Of a DNA stretch of 64,000 nucleotides, positions 31,111-40,896 are shown piece by piece. Position 1 is the stretch's first letter. Every line of letters begins with the position of its first letter. Below the pieces are notes generated by a model. The model saw only the letters and a list, made by a program, of their open reading frames with translations. It was not told the origin of the DNA and did not search any database. The stretch lies in contig JASWHV010000010.1 in assembly GCA_030760725.1 (NCBI GenBank), positions 30,261,760-30,325,759 of the forward strand. Reading direction: 5' to 3'. The translations under genes and the position numbers were made by a program. The stretch comes from Neostapfia colusana (taxonomy: Eukaryota > Streptophyta > Magnoliopsida > Poales > Poaceae).

Positions 31111-32109
31111 GAGACCCTTGGGGCTTGTTTCTATCTTCTTATCGAGTCTGTAGTCCAGCTCATGGAGCCTTGCTTAATTTGACTCTCTTGGATATTTGTG
31201 TCTGTGATGCTTTTCCACTCCTTCTTGGCTTTGCCTGACTGAGTCCTTAGCCCCGCAAGGTACTCAGAGGCCATCTCCAATCTCGGAACTTTGCACAGAC
31301 ACCCTCCCCGGGTCCTAACCGTGTTAGGATCCCCCGGAGGTTTCCGGATCTCGCCCTATGGGGAGCTCCAAATCTGCCCGCCATGTGGCGGGTCCGGAGC
31401 TCCTCCTTAAGATGCGGGAGCTCCAGCCATGTTGGACACGTAAGGCTTTCGGAGCCCTCCCACCGAGGGGGGAGGTCCGGTTTCCGCCTGCCACGTGGCG
31501 AGCCCGGATCCCTCCTCAAGGGAGGAGAGAGTTCCGGGCCTGCTGGACACGTGGGGCCCCCCGGGTCCCACCCCTTCTGGAGGGGCAGGTCCCGGTCCTT
31601 CCAGTCCTAGGTCGGAGTAGTTGGTAGCTCCTTTCCCTCTGCTTCATGCAGTCCCTGTTGCCGCAACCTGGAGGCCCTGCACATAGGTAGAGGAAACGTA
31701 ATTCTTCTTGGGGGCTCCCCCTCCCTTATCTCATAGTCTTATTTGACTTACAGCCCCTAACCATATGTTTGGTCCTTGGGGACTTGTAGAGAGGGGGAGC
31801 TGAGCACATGGCAACCATGCACTGCCAGGGTGATTAAAAAACTCAATTCACAATTTAAATGAGTACAGGGAAAGAGCAAAGTAGAGCAGATTTCTTTTCG
31901 TACAACTTTCCTTAGGAGGAAGGCAGGCTAAACATGGGGGCCACGACCCACCCCATTAAGTGGGGAAGCAAGACTCTACGCGCTTGGAGTTGGAACCAGG
32001 CAAAGCTGAACGTAGTCCTGGACCGTCCCCTGGGGTTTAGCTGCTCCGAGCGCTGCTCCTGGACACTATGGAGTTTATTACGAAAAGAAAGCACTGTCCT
32101 ATTTTTGCT
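31111..32109 (-). other. 3' noncoding region of element G
   Basis: It begins with the conserved flank after the antisense ORF (TTGACTCTCTTGGAT). A CACGTG block (31,350-31,570) and 3' untranslated sequence follow, up to the integrase stop. I see no gene. Confidence 0.65.
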
Positions 32110-33393
32110 CTAGGGGTAGAACTTATGGAGGTGTTCTATGTTCCAAGGGTTCGGGAGCAGGTCCCCATCCTCGGTGGAAAGGCGCACACACCCGGGGCGG
32201 CATACTTTCGCTACTCGGAAGGGGCCTTCCCAACTATGGGAGAGCTTGTGGGCCCCTTCGCGAGAAAGTATGCGCAGCAACACCAGGTCACCTTCCTGCA
32301 GCTCCCGGGCACGCACATACCTTTGGTGGTAGCGCTGAAGCGCTTGTCTGTACCGCGCATTACGGAGTGCCGCATGTAATCGGACCTCGTCGACGAGGTC
32401 GATTTCTCCACGCCGGAGGTTGTCCTGCGTGGCTTCGTCGTAAGCCCGGACACGGTGAGACTTCATGGTGATTTCTGGGGGAAGTACAGCTTCAGCCCCG
32501 TACACCATGAAGAAGGGTGTCTCCCCGGTGGCCCGGCTCTGGGATGTCCGGTTAGCCCATAGTGTGCTCGGAAGCTCATCTACCCAATTGGCACCATGTT
32601 TCTTCAGGCTGGCGAAGGTGCGAGTCTTAAGGCCCCGGAGAATCTCCGCGTTGGCCCTCTCAACTTGCCCATTGCTCCTTGGGTGGGCGACAGAGGCATA
32701 GCATACCTGAATTCCAAGGCCCTCGCAGTAGTCTTGGAATGCTGCGCTGGTGAACTGGGTCCCGTTGTCGGTGATGATCCTGTTTGGGACCCCGAACCGG
32801 CAGAAAATAGACTTGATGAATTTTACTGCGAATTGTTTGTTGATGGTGACAACTGGTGTAGCTTCCAGCCACTTGGTGAACTTGTCGATAGCGACATAGA
32901 GGTACCGGAATCCCCCGACGGTTCTGGGGAATGGTCCCAGGATGTCCAGCCCCCATACGGCAAACGGTCACGAGGGCGGGATCATCTGTACCACCTGAGC
33001 CGGTGTATGGATCTGCTTGGCGTGGAACTGGCACGCCTTGCAGCTCTTGACCAGCTTGACGGCATCCTGGAGTGCTGTCGGCCAGTAGAAGCCATGCCGG
33101 AAGGCTTTACCGACAAGCGTGCGTGAGGAAGAATGACTTCCACATTCGCCTCCATGGATCTCAGCGAGCAAGTCGCAGCCTTCCCCCTGGGTTATGCACC
33201 GCAATAGGATGTGGTTGGCGCCACGCAGGTAGAGATCCCCCTCTACCAGCGCGTACCTCTTAGCCATACGCATAATCCGTTCAGCGGTTGCATGTTCATC
33301 AGGGAGGATATTGTCCTTCAAGTAGTCCCGGATCTCCGTGATCCATGCATCGGGTCTGACTTGAGCTTCTGGATCTTGAGCGCTGGGTTGCAC
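32110..33393 (-). pseudogene. Integrase (element G)
   Basis: All integrase parts are present on minus: zinc motif (HGGECGSHSSSRTL...CKACQFHAKQ) in 32,968-33,393, catalytic core around 32,520-32,960, and C-terminal region in 32,110-32,508 ending HLRKFYP. They lie in different frames: one shift near 33,300-33,390 at the RNase H/integrase boundary and another near 32,960. It is therefore inactive. Confidence 0.88.
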
Positions 33394-35674
33394 GGAGTCC
33401 CCAGTGACGCTTACGATCCTTGGGCGGCATCCATGGCTGTAGGGCCGCCGGGACCGCCAGCTTCGAGGTGCTGGTCAAGCCCCCTTCGCCCGGCTCGGCG
33501 GGCCGGGCTGTGGGCCGCAGCAACGTCCTCTCGAAAACTCCTTCGGGCGCAGGGGCTCCGGTGGAAGCTTTCGTTGAAAGGTTGTCGGCTGCGGCATTAC
33601 CAGCGCGCGGTACGTGGTGCAGGTCCAAGGCGAGGAATTCTTTCGCCAACATCTGCACGTGAAGCAGATACGCAGCTAGCTGGGGGTCATTGCAGGAGCA
33701 TTCGCCCTTGACTTGCTTGATGACCAGCTGGGAGTCGCCCTGTGCCAACAACTGGCGAGCGCCTAAAGACAGTGCTGTCTGCAGGCCAAAGATGAGTGCT
33801 TCATACTCCGCCATGTTGTTGGTTGCCTTGAAATTGAGACGCACCATATACCCAAACTGTTCCCCAGATGGCATGAGGAGCAGTACGCCGGCACCGGCCC
33901 CCTGCTTTCGCGAGGAGCCGTCGAAGAAGATTGTCCAGTGGGGTGCGGTGAAGACCGGAGCTTTGGGCTCTGGCTCTCCGCCTTCATGGCCCCCTGGGTC
34001 AGTCTTCGTTGGTGTCCACTCCGCCACAAAGTCAGCCAGTGCTTGGCTCTTGACTGCATGACGTGGGAGGAAGTCCAGCTCAAACTCCGCCAGCTCCGCC
34101 GCCCATTTAGCAACGTTGCCAGTCGCATGGGGGCTGTGAAGAATTGTCTTCAGTGGATACGAGGTGACTACCGAGACCCAGTGGGCCTGGAAGTAGTGGC
34201 GGAGCTTCCTGGAGGCCACGAGCACCGCATACAGCAGCTTGTGGACTTCTAGGTACCTTGTCTTGGCCTCATGAAGTACTTCACTGATGTAGTAGACAGG
34301 CCTCTGTATGGTTCGGACCCTCTCTCTTAGGCTTGGGAGCTCCTCGTCCATTGGCCTCGGCCCGCAGGAGGTGGGTGGACCCACGGGGGCCTCCGGGAAC
34401 TGGGACCCGGAGGCCCTCAAGCTTTCTTGATCATCCGGGAGCTCCGAGGAGTCTTGAGGGACCTCCGGGAGATCCCAATCGGACCCTGGAGATTTATCTT
34501 GGGGGTCCGGGAGGCCGTCCTGGGCCTCCGGGAGGTCGTCTTTGACCTCCAGGGGGTCCGGGAGACCATCTTGGCCCTGCGGGCCCCCCTGGTGTCTGAC
34601 TTCTGCTACCGGAGCAGGTTGCGAGGGTGAGAGGTCTGGCCGCTCTGCGACGAGGACCATACTCACCACTTCAGTCGTCGCCGCGATGTAGAGCAGCAGG
34701 TGCTCTCCGAGCTCAGGGGCTACCATGATAGGTAGGGTCGTCAGGAGTCGCTTCAACTCCTGGAAAGCCTCTTCTGCTTCGTCGGTCCAGGCAAAGGGGC
34801 CTGACTTGCGCAGGAGCTTAAAGAAAGGGAGTGCCCGCTCTGCTAGCCTCGGTATAAACCGACTCAGCGCGGCTAGACATCCCGTGAGTTTCTGGACATC
34901 CTTGACGCGGGCAGGGGGCCACATCAAGTCGATGGCCTTGATCTTCTCTGGGTTGGCCTCAATCCCTCGGTGCGAGACCAGGAACCCTAAGAGCTTCCCA
35001 GAGGACACGCCAAACATACATTTATCGGGGTTCAGCTTGGTGCGCGTAGAGCGCAACTTGTCAAAGACTAAAGCTAGGTTATCTAGTAGGGATGAACTCT
35101 GCTTGACCTTGACAACTATGTCATCAACATACACCTCAATCAGGTCTCTTATTAACTCCCCAAAGGTTTTGTGCATTGCCCGCACAAAGGTGGGGAGTGC
35201 ATTCTTTAGGCCGTAAGGCATAGACACATAGCAATAAAGGCCGTCTACTGTGATGAAGGAGGTGTGCTCCTCGTCCTCCCTAGACATGGGGATCTGATGG
35301 AAACCCGAGTAGGCGTCTAGGAAGCACAGCATATCACAGCCTGACGTTGAGTCTACTATTTGATCTATTCTAGGGAGAGGGAATGGATCTTTAGGACATG
35401 CCTTATTGAGACTGGTGTAGTCGATGCACATCCGGAGCTTCCCGCCGGCCTTCAGGACAACGACGGGGTTCGCTAACCATCGAGGGTGGTGGACCTCCCG
35501 TATGAAGCCAGCGTCCAGCAGCTTCTTGACTTCTTCACGGATGAAGTTTTGCTGCTCAATGGACTGCTTGCGTGGCTTTTGTTGAACCGGCCGGGCGTCG
35601 GGGAAGACTTTCAAATGGTGCTCGATCACCTCCCTGGGGATCCCCGGCATCTGTGACGGCTGCCATGCAAACAC
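33299..35674 (-). CDS. Reverse transcriptase and RNase H (element G pol, 791 codons)
   Basis: The longest Tat frame in the window. RT: aspartate at about residue 120 (FLDAYSG) and YVDD at 182-185. Residues about 346-445 form a proline/acid-rich linker of LPEVQ/LPDPQ-like repeats. The connection or degenerate first RNase H (RPVYYISEVL, AKWAAELAEFELDF) is at 455-540. The extra Tat RNase H is at 578-720, with Asp 585 (FFDGSS), Glu 623 (AEYEAL) and Asp 647 (QGDSQL). The frame shifts before integrase. It makes cDNA in cytoplasmic particles. The apparent start is internal to the polyprotein. Confidence 0.88.
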   Translation of the reverse strand: MFAWQPSQMPGIPREVIEHHLKVFPDARPVQQKPRKQSIEQQNFIREEVKKLLDAGFIREVHHPRWLANPVVVLKAGGKLRMCIDYTSLNKACPKDPFPLPRIDQIVDSTSGCDMLCFLDAYSGFHQIPMSREDEEHTSFITVDGLYCYVSMPYGLKNALPTFVRAMHKTFGELIRDLIEVYVDDIVVKVKQSSSLLDNLALVFDKLRSTRTKLNPDKCMFGVSSGKLLGFLVSHRGIEANPEKIKAIDLMWPPARVKDVQKLTGCLAALSRFIPRLAERALPFFKLLRKSGPFAWTDEAEEAFQELKRLLTTLPIMVAPELGEHLLLYIAATTEVVSMVLVAERPDLSPSQPAPVAEVRHQGGPQGQDGLPDPLEVKDDLPEAQDGLPDPQDKSPGSDWDLPEVPQDSSELPDDQESLRASGSQFPEAPVGPPTSCGPRPMDEELPSLRERVRTIQRPVYYISEVLHEAKTRYLEVHKLLYAVLVASRKLRHYFQAHWVSVVTSYPLKTILHSPHATGNVAKWAAELAEFELDFLPRHAVKSQALADFVAEWTPTKTDPGGHEGGEPEPKAPVFTAPHWTIFFDGSSRKQGAGAGVLLLMPSGEQFGYMVRLNFKATNNMAEYEALIFGLQTALSLGARQLLAQGDSQLVIKQVKGECSCNDPQLAAYLLHVQMLAKEFLALDLHHVPRAGNAAADNLSTKASTGAPAPEGVFERTLLRPTARPAEPGEGGLTSTSKLAVPAALQPWMPPKDRKRHWGLRATQRSRSRSSSQTRCMDHGDPGLLEGQYPP

Positions 35675-35713
35675 GTCGACGTTGTGCCGGAGGAAGGTGA
35701 CGAGCGCGCCTTC

Positions 35714-36550
35714 CTATTTGCTATCCAGGCCCCCGGCTACCCGGGTGGTCTGGGTAGCTTCGGCGCCGACTTGGACGACCTTTAAGGGGACGCCGCCCTC
35801 GTCGAGAGGTTGCACCCGGGGTGCTGTGGTGGAAGCACGGTGACGTGCGCTCGGGCGGAGCTGGTCCGGCTCCGTATTGCCGGGGGCTGATGCCCCAGCT
35901 GTTGCGAGTGCTTGGAGCTTCTCTAGGGCCGACACTGCAGCAGTGCGGTCCCCATGAATCCTGAGAATGCCCGTCGGTGTTGGCATCTTCAGGACGAGGT
36001 AGCCGTAGTGGGCTACAGCCATGAACCGGTACAGGGCTGGCCTGCCGATTATGGCGTTGAAGGGGAGGTCTATCTCCGCTACGTCGAACAGAATGTACTA
36101 TGTTTGATAGCTGTCCGGAGCCCCGAAGGTCACCGGGAGACTAATGTTGCCGTAGGGGATAACCTGTCCCGGCCCTACCCCTGAGAACGGGCTCGACGGG
36201 GTGAACTTGGCCATCGGGACCTGCAGCTTCTGGAAAGCTGCACGGCTGATGAGGTTCAGCCCAGCCCCTCCATCTACCAAAACGTGGTACATTCTCACGT
36301 TGGCGATGGTAGGGGCCACCAGGAGCGGTAGTTGGCTGGCCCCAGCCATGTTCCTGGGGCAGTCAGCGGCGTCAAAGCTGATGGGGGTCCCCATCCACTT
36401 AAGGTGTGGTGCAGCATTCGGGAGTGGCGCCACCGACGCTACCGATCGGCGCAGAGTCTTGACTGCTTCGGGACGAGGGGTCAGCGGACCCGCCGTATAT
36501 GACGTAGAGCTTCTTCCGACGCTCGTCGTCGCTGGAGCCGGAGTCCTCAC
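35714..36550 (-). pseudogene. Aspartic protease region (element G)
   Basis: Protease cleaves the Gag-Pol polyprotein. The VLVDGGAGLNLISR motif holds the catalytic aspartate in the DGG form found in Tat elements. It is read at 36,098-36,550, and the downstream part (LVLKMPTPTGILRI) is at 35,714-36,022 in another frame. Frameshifts near 36,100 and at the RT boundary break it. Confidence 0.8.
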
Positions 36551-38186
36551 GATTGCATGCCACCTTCACAACACGCTGAGACTCCTGGATCTCCTCTGGG
36601 TGGTCGATGTTGTCTGGAACATCCACCCCCTGCTCATCTTCCTTCGGACGGAAGGGCAGGGCATCAGCCCGCTGCCGCTTCCCCTTGCGCAAGCGTTCTG
36701 CGAGCCTTCGGATCTCCCGGCACTCGGCAGTAGTGTGGCGACAGCTGCCGTGCACGGGGCACATGTTGTCCTGACTATCTTCCGGGGTAGGTGACTTTCG
36801 CTGCCTCTTGTCAGGGCGCGGCCCCCGAGCCCCACTGAGCGTCGCTGCAGTGACGACTTGGGTCACGGCCGGCGGTCTTATCTTGCTTCTGCCCCGGCTC
36901 TTGGTCTTCCTGCTGCCTCCATATGGAGTAGGACCAGATCCGGGCAGCCCTCCTGACTTGGAGGATGGCTGTGAGTGCCAGTTCCGTCCCTCGGCTGCTC
37001 TGGCGCACTTGTCCGCCTGGCTGAAGAGCTCAGAGGCATCGCGGACCTCCCTGGTCGCGAGTTTCTCAAGCATCTTCTTGTCTCGGACGCCTTGTCGGAA
37101 CGCCACCACCACAGAAGCATTTTGAATGTGTGGGATGGTGTTCCACACCTGGGAGAACCGCTGGATGAAAGAGCGCAGCGACTCCCCAGGTTGTTGTTGG
37201 ATGGCGTGGAGGTCGAGCTCCGTGCCAGGCCAGGTGTAGGAACTGCCGAAGTTGGCTATGAACTGCCGGCAGAGCTCTCCCCAGGAGGTTATGGACCCCT
37301 GAGGTAGATTCATGAGACAAGACCGAGCTGGGCCGGTCAAGGCGACGGGGAAGTAGATAGCCATGACAGCCTCTTCCCCTCCTGCGGCAAGTACGGCGGT
37401 GGAGTAGATCTGGAGGAACTCCGCTGGGTTGACACTGCCGTCGTACTTCTCGGGCAGGAGCGGCCGAAACTTGCGCAGCCATTTCGCGAAGCGAAGGTGG
37501 GGCGCGAGGGCCGCACACCCTGCTTCTGTCGCCGCAGGTTCTGATGCCGCGAACGCATAGTTCGCACTGAGCACCGCATGCCCCGGCATGGGCAAGGCTG
37601 CACCATAGGCCGGGGGCGCCATATGCAGGACATACGACTGTGGCATATTCTGCACGGCACAGGCCTGGGGCAGAGATCGCGTGACGATGGTCTGCTCTTC
37701 AGGCTGGGTCGAGGCCGACGTCATGCTGTCGTCAGCCTCTTGGTGGCGACGCCTTTCTCGGCGCCGCTCGAGGTATACCCGGGCATCTTGACCCAGGTGA
37801 CACCGTTCCAGCTCTGTCCTCAGATCTGTTGACTGGGGGCTGGTAGAGCTGGAGTCTGCCGCCTGCTCGCCATTCAATGGTACGCGCATCAGCGACGCAA
37901 CCGATTGGCCAGAGCGTCGTCCCCGCCGAGGTCGAGGGCTTGTGGCGGCGACGACGAGACGGTCTACCTCTCGGATCCACTTCCGGGTCGCTGCCTGAGG
38001 CGCGTCCCCAGCGGGCGGATTGTACAGTAGCGCTCTCGCCGCAGCTAACGCACCCCCACTGGGCACGCCGAGCGCTACTGGAGACTTGAAGCTGGTTGGA
38101 GCCTGCATTACCGGGGTCGGCGTTGCCAGAGCCGGTTGCTGGATCCCAGCTCGTACCGACACACTCCGTCCCGAGTGTGTCGACAT
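36399..38186 (-). pseudogene. Gag (element G)
   Basis: The 595-codon frame has the same domain order as element F: charged helix, gag core, zinc motif CPVHGSCRHTTAEC and basic tail, then KLYVIYGGSADPSS leading to protease. The family start codon at 38,257 is 71 bp upstream of the second methionine (72 in F), so one base is lost and only the internal ATG at 38,186 is in frame. A second shift near 36,470 cuts it from protease. Confidence 0.85.
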
Positions 38187-38293
38187 GTACTCCCCCCTGG
38201 TCGCGGTCTGCCGCAGAGCGAGGGGGGAGAGTTCGCCGCTGAAGGAAGCTTGGTCATCTTCGTCGGCGGAAACTCGTCGCGCTAGGGGAAAAG

Positions 38294-38310
38294 CCCCCTA
38301 CCTGGCGCGC
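38294..38310 (-). other. Damaged primer-binding site, element G
   Basis: Plus reads CCTGGCGCGC directly followed by TCGAAGTG. CAAATG present in A, E and F is missing, which removes the last two LTR bases, the spacer and the first base of the PBS. Confidence 0.8.
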
Positions 38311-39405
38311 TCGAAGTGTTCGGTCGACACTTCCCCCGGGCCTGCACTGGGCAGCCCGCGGAGGTTCTTTTTTCGGTGGGGCTAGTTCCTAGCGGAGAGC
38401 TTGTGCAGATGAAACGAGTTAGTAAGAACTTGACACGGCGAGTTTTACGTGGTTCAGGCCGCCGGAGCGTAAAACCCTACGTCCACGGCGAGCTATGGAG
38501 CTCGCTGAATTGCTTGCTGCTCAAGGCCGGAGGCCTGAGCTTGGGGGTGAGTTACAGCTTGAGAGTGTATGGCTAGCGTATGAGTTGCTAAGTGCGAACC
38601 CTTGCTATCGACGCCTACCCGAGCCTTTTATAGTCCAAGACTCGGGCGACTTACATGGGGAGCCGGGACCCAACAGGTGGTCCCAGGAAGATTGTCTATT
38701 ATCTACCGTATCTGCAGTTATCCCGGTAGTTGTCTCTGGCCGAAGGCTTCTGAGTCTTCATCATGCCGCCCTGCCCATGCCGCATGCCAGTCGTAGCGGT
38801 TGATGACGGTGCAGGCGGCATGGGTTGTCTTGTCGTGATGTTTATTGGCTGACAGGTTCTGACACCACGCGCCAGTCTGTGATGCGACTGGGCGCAACGG
38901 CACCTGACAGAAGCGTGCTCCGCGTCTCCGCGTCTTGGGAAGACGCGGGCCTTGAATACCTTGTACGGGCAAGGTATGGGGCGTATTTACGCCTGCTGCC
39001 TATCGCTCGGGGCAGGCAGCGTCGCTCTGCTGCCACGTGGCGGGCCCGGAGCCCTTCTCAGAGAAGAGAAGGGTCAGTCTGGCAGGGCACGTGGCGCCTT
39101 CGGACCTCTCTCCCGCGGAGGGGGAGGTCCGGCTTCTGCTGGCCACGTGGCGGGCCCGGAGCTCTCCTCTGAGGAGACGGAGGTCCGGCCCCGCTGGACA
39201 CGCGGCGCCTTCGGACCTCTCTCCCGCGGAGGGGGAGGTCTGGCTTCTGTATGCCACGTGGCAGGCCCGGAGCTCTCATCTGAGGAGAGGGAGGTCCGGC
39301 CCCGCCGGACGCGTGGCGCCTTCGGAGCTCTCCCTGCGGAGAAGGGCGAGTTCCTTAGGCATTTTACCCTGTGCGCGGGGGTACCCCATATCTCAGGTAC
39401 CGACA
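38311..39405 (-). repeat. 5' LTR of element G (1,095 bp)
   Basis: It matches 29,061-30,149 but lacks its terminal TG on plus because of the junction deletion. The outer end GGTACCGACA is intact and followed by CCGCC. Confidence 0.92.
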
Positions 39406-39410
39406 CCGCC

Positions 39411-39746
39411 TGAGTCTTGGACTATAAAAGGCTCGGGTAGGCGACGATAGCAAGGGTTCACACTTTGCAACACATACGCTAGCCATACACTCCCAAGCTG
39501 TAACTCACCCCCAAGCTCAGGACTCCGGCCCTGAGCAGCAAGCAATACAGCGAGCTCCATAGCTCGCCGTGGACGTAGGGTTTTACGCTCCGGCGGCCTG
39601 AACCACGTAAAACTCACCGCGTCAAGCTCTTACTAACTCGTCCATCCGCGCAGGCTCTCCGCAAGGGACTAGCCCCACCGAAAAAAAGAACCTCCGCGGG
39701 CTGCCCAGTGCAGGCCCGGGGGAAGTGTTGGCCGAACACTTTGACA
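39411..39746 (+). repeat. 3' LTR of element B, right piece
   Basis: It resumes with TGAGTCTTGGACTATAAAAGG and ends CTTTGACA, followed by the GCGAC target duplication. The TATA at 39,423 is separated by element G from its upstream U3 repeats. Confidence 0.92.
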
Positions 39747-40881
39747 GCGACATAGAGGTACCGGAATCCCCCGACGGTTCTGGGAAATGGTCCCAAGATG
39801 TCCAGCCCCCATACGGCAAATGGCCACGAGGGAGGGATCATCTGTACGCCTGAGCCGGTGTATGGATCTGCTTGGCGTGGAACTGGCACGCCTTGCAGCT
39901 CTCGACCAGCTTGACGGCATCCTGGAGTGCTGTCGGCCAGTAGAAGCCATGCCGGAAGGCTTTACCGACAAGCGTGCGTGAGGAAGAGTGACTTCCACAT
40001 TCGCCTCCATGGATCTCAGCGAGCAACTCGCAGCCTTCCCCCTGGGTTATGCACCGCAATAGGATGTGGTTGGCGCCACGCCGGTAGAGATCCCCCTCTA
40101 ACAGCGCGTATCTCTTAGCCATATGCACAATCCGTTCAGCGGTTGCATGTTCATCAGGGAGGATGTTTTCCTTCAAGTAGTCCCGGATCTCCGTGATCCA
40201 TGCATCGGGTCTGACTTGAGCTTCTGGATCTTGAGCGCTGGGTTGCACGGAGTCCCCAGTGACGCTTACGATCCTTGGCGGCATCCATGGCTGTAGGGCC
40301 GCCGGGACCGCCAGCTTCGAGGTGCTGGTCAAGCCCCTTTCGCCCGGCTCGGCGGTCCGGGATGTAGGCCGCAGCAACGTCCTCTCGAAAACTCCTTCGG
40401 GCGCAGGGGCTCCGGTGGAAGCCTTCGTTGAAAGGTCGTCAGCTGCGGCATTGCCAGCGCGCGGTACGTGGTGCAGGTCCAAGGCGAGGAATTCTTTCTC
40501 TAACATCTGCACGTGAAGCAGATACGCAGCTAGCTGTGGGTCATTGCAGGAGCATTCACCCTTGACTTGCTTGATGACCAGCTGGGAGTCACCCTGTGCC
40601 AACAACTGGCGAGCGCCTAAAGACCGGGCTGTCTGCAGGCCAAAGATGAGTGCTTCATACTCCGCCATGTTGTTAGTTGCCTTGAAATTGAGACACACCA
40701 TGTACCCAAACTGTTCCCCTGATGGCATGAGGAGCAGTACGCCGGCACCGGCCCCCTGCTTTCGCGAGGAGCCGTCGAAGAAAAGTATCCAGTGGGGTTC
40801 GGTGAAGACCGGAGCTTGGTGCTCTGGTTCACTGCTTTCATGGCCCCCTGGGTCAGTCTTCGTTGGTGTCCACTCCGCCAC
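39747..40881 (-). pseudogene. RNase H and integrase N-terminal part (element A)
   Basis: Reading on minus from 40,881: the extra RNase H (FFDGSS, AEYEAL, QGDSQL, AAADDLS), then integrase zinc motif (HGGECGSH...CKACQ). A 1-bp deletion at about 39,848 (TACGCCTGAG against TACCACCTGAG in G) shifts the frame. The sequence continues to the junction at 39,747 (LDILGP region) and then, past element B, at 2,039. Confidence 0.9.
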
Positions 40882-40896
40882 AAAGTCAGCCAGTGC

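Larger units (their letters stand above)
29061..39405 (-). mobile_element. Element G (near-complete Tat element, 10,345 bp)
   Basis: G is a complete insertion flanked by CCGCC (29,056-29,060 and 39,406-39,410). In sense order: 5' LTR 39,405-38,311, damaged PBS, gag, protease, RT, linker, RNase H, integrase, 3' noncoding region, antisense-ORF relic, PPT, 3' LTR 30,149-29,061. It is the longest Tat copy and the best guide to the family gene order. Frameshifts in gag, protease and integrase make it inactive. Confidence 0.95.
2040..39746 (+). mobile_element. Element B (Tat lineage) with all nested insertions
   Basis: B is a plus-strand Tat element inserted in A's integrase, flanked by GCGAC on both sides. 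Its own surviving pieces are the 5' LTR (2,040-3,136), the integrase tail, 3' noncoding region and PPT (26,229-28,299), and a 3' LTR split by element G (28,300-29,060 and 39,411-39,746). The two LTRs share many variants absent from other copies, such as GAGAGATAGGCAGCG and CGCAAGGGACTAGCCCCACC. Its PBS, gag and most of pol are gone. Both LTRs total 1,097 bp. Confidence 0.85.
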
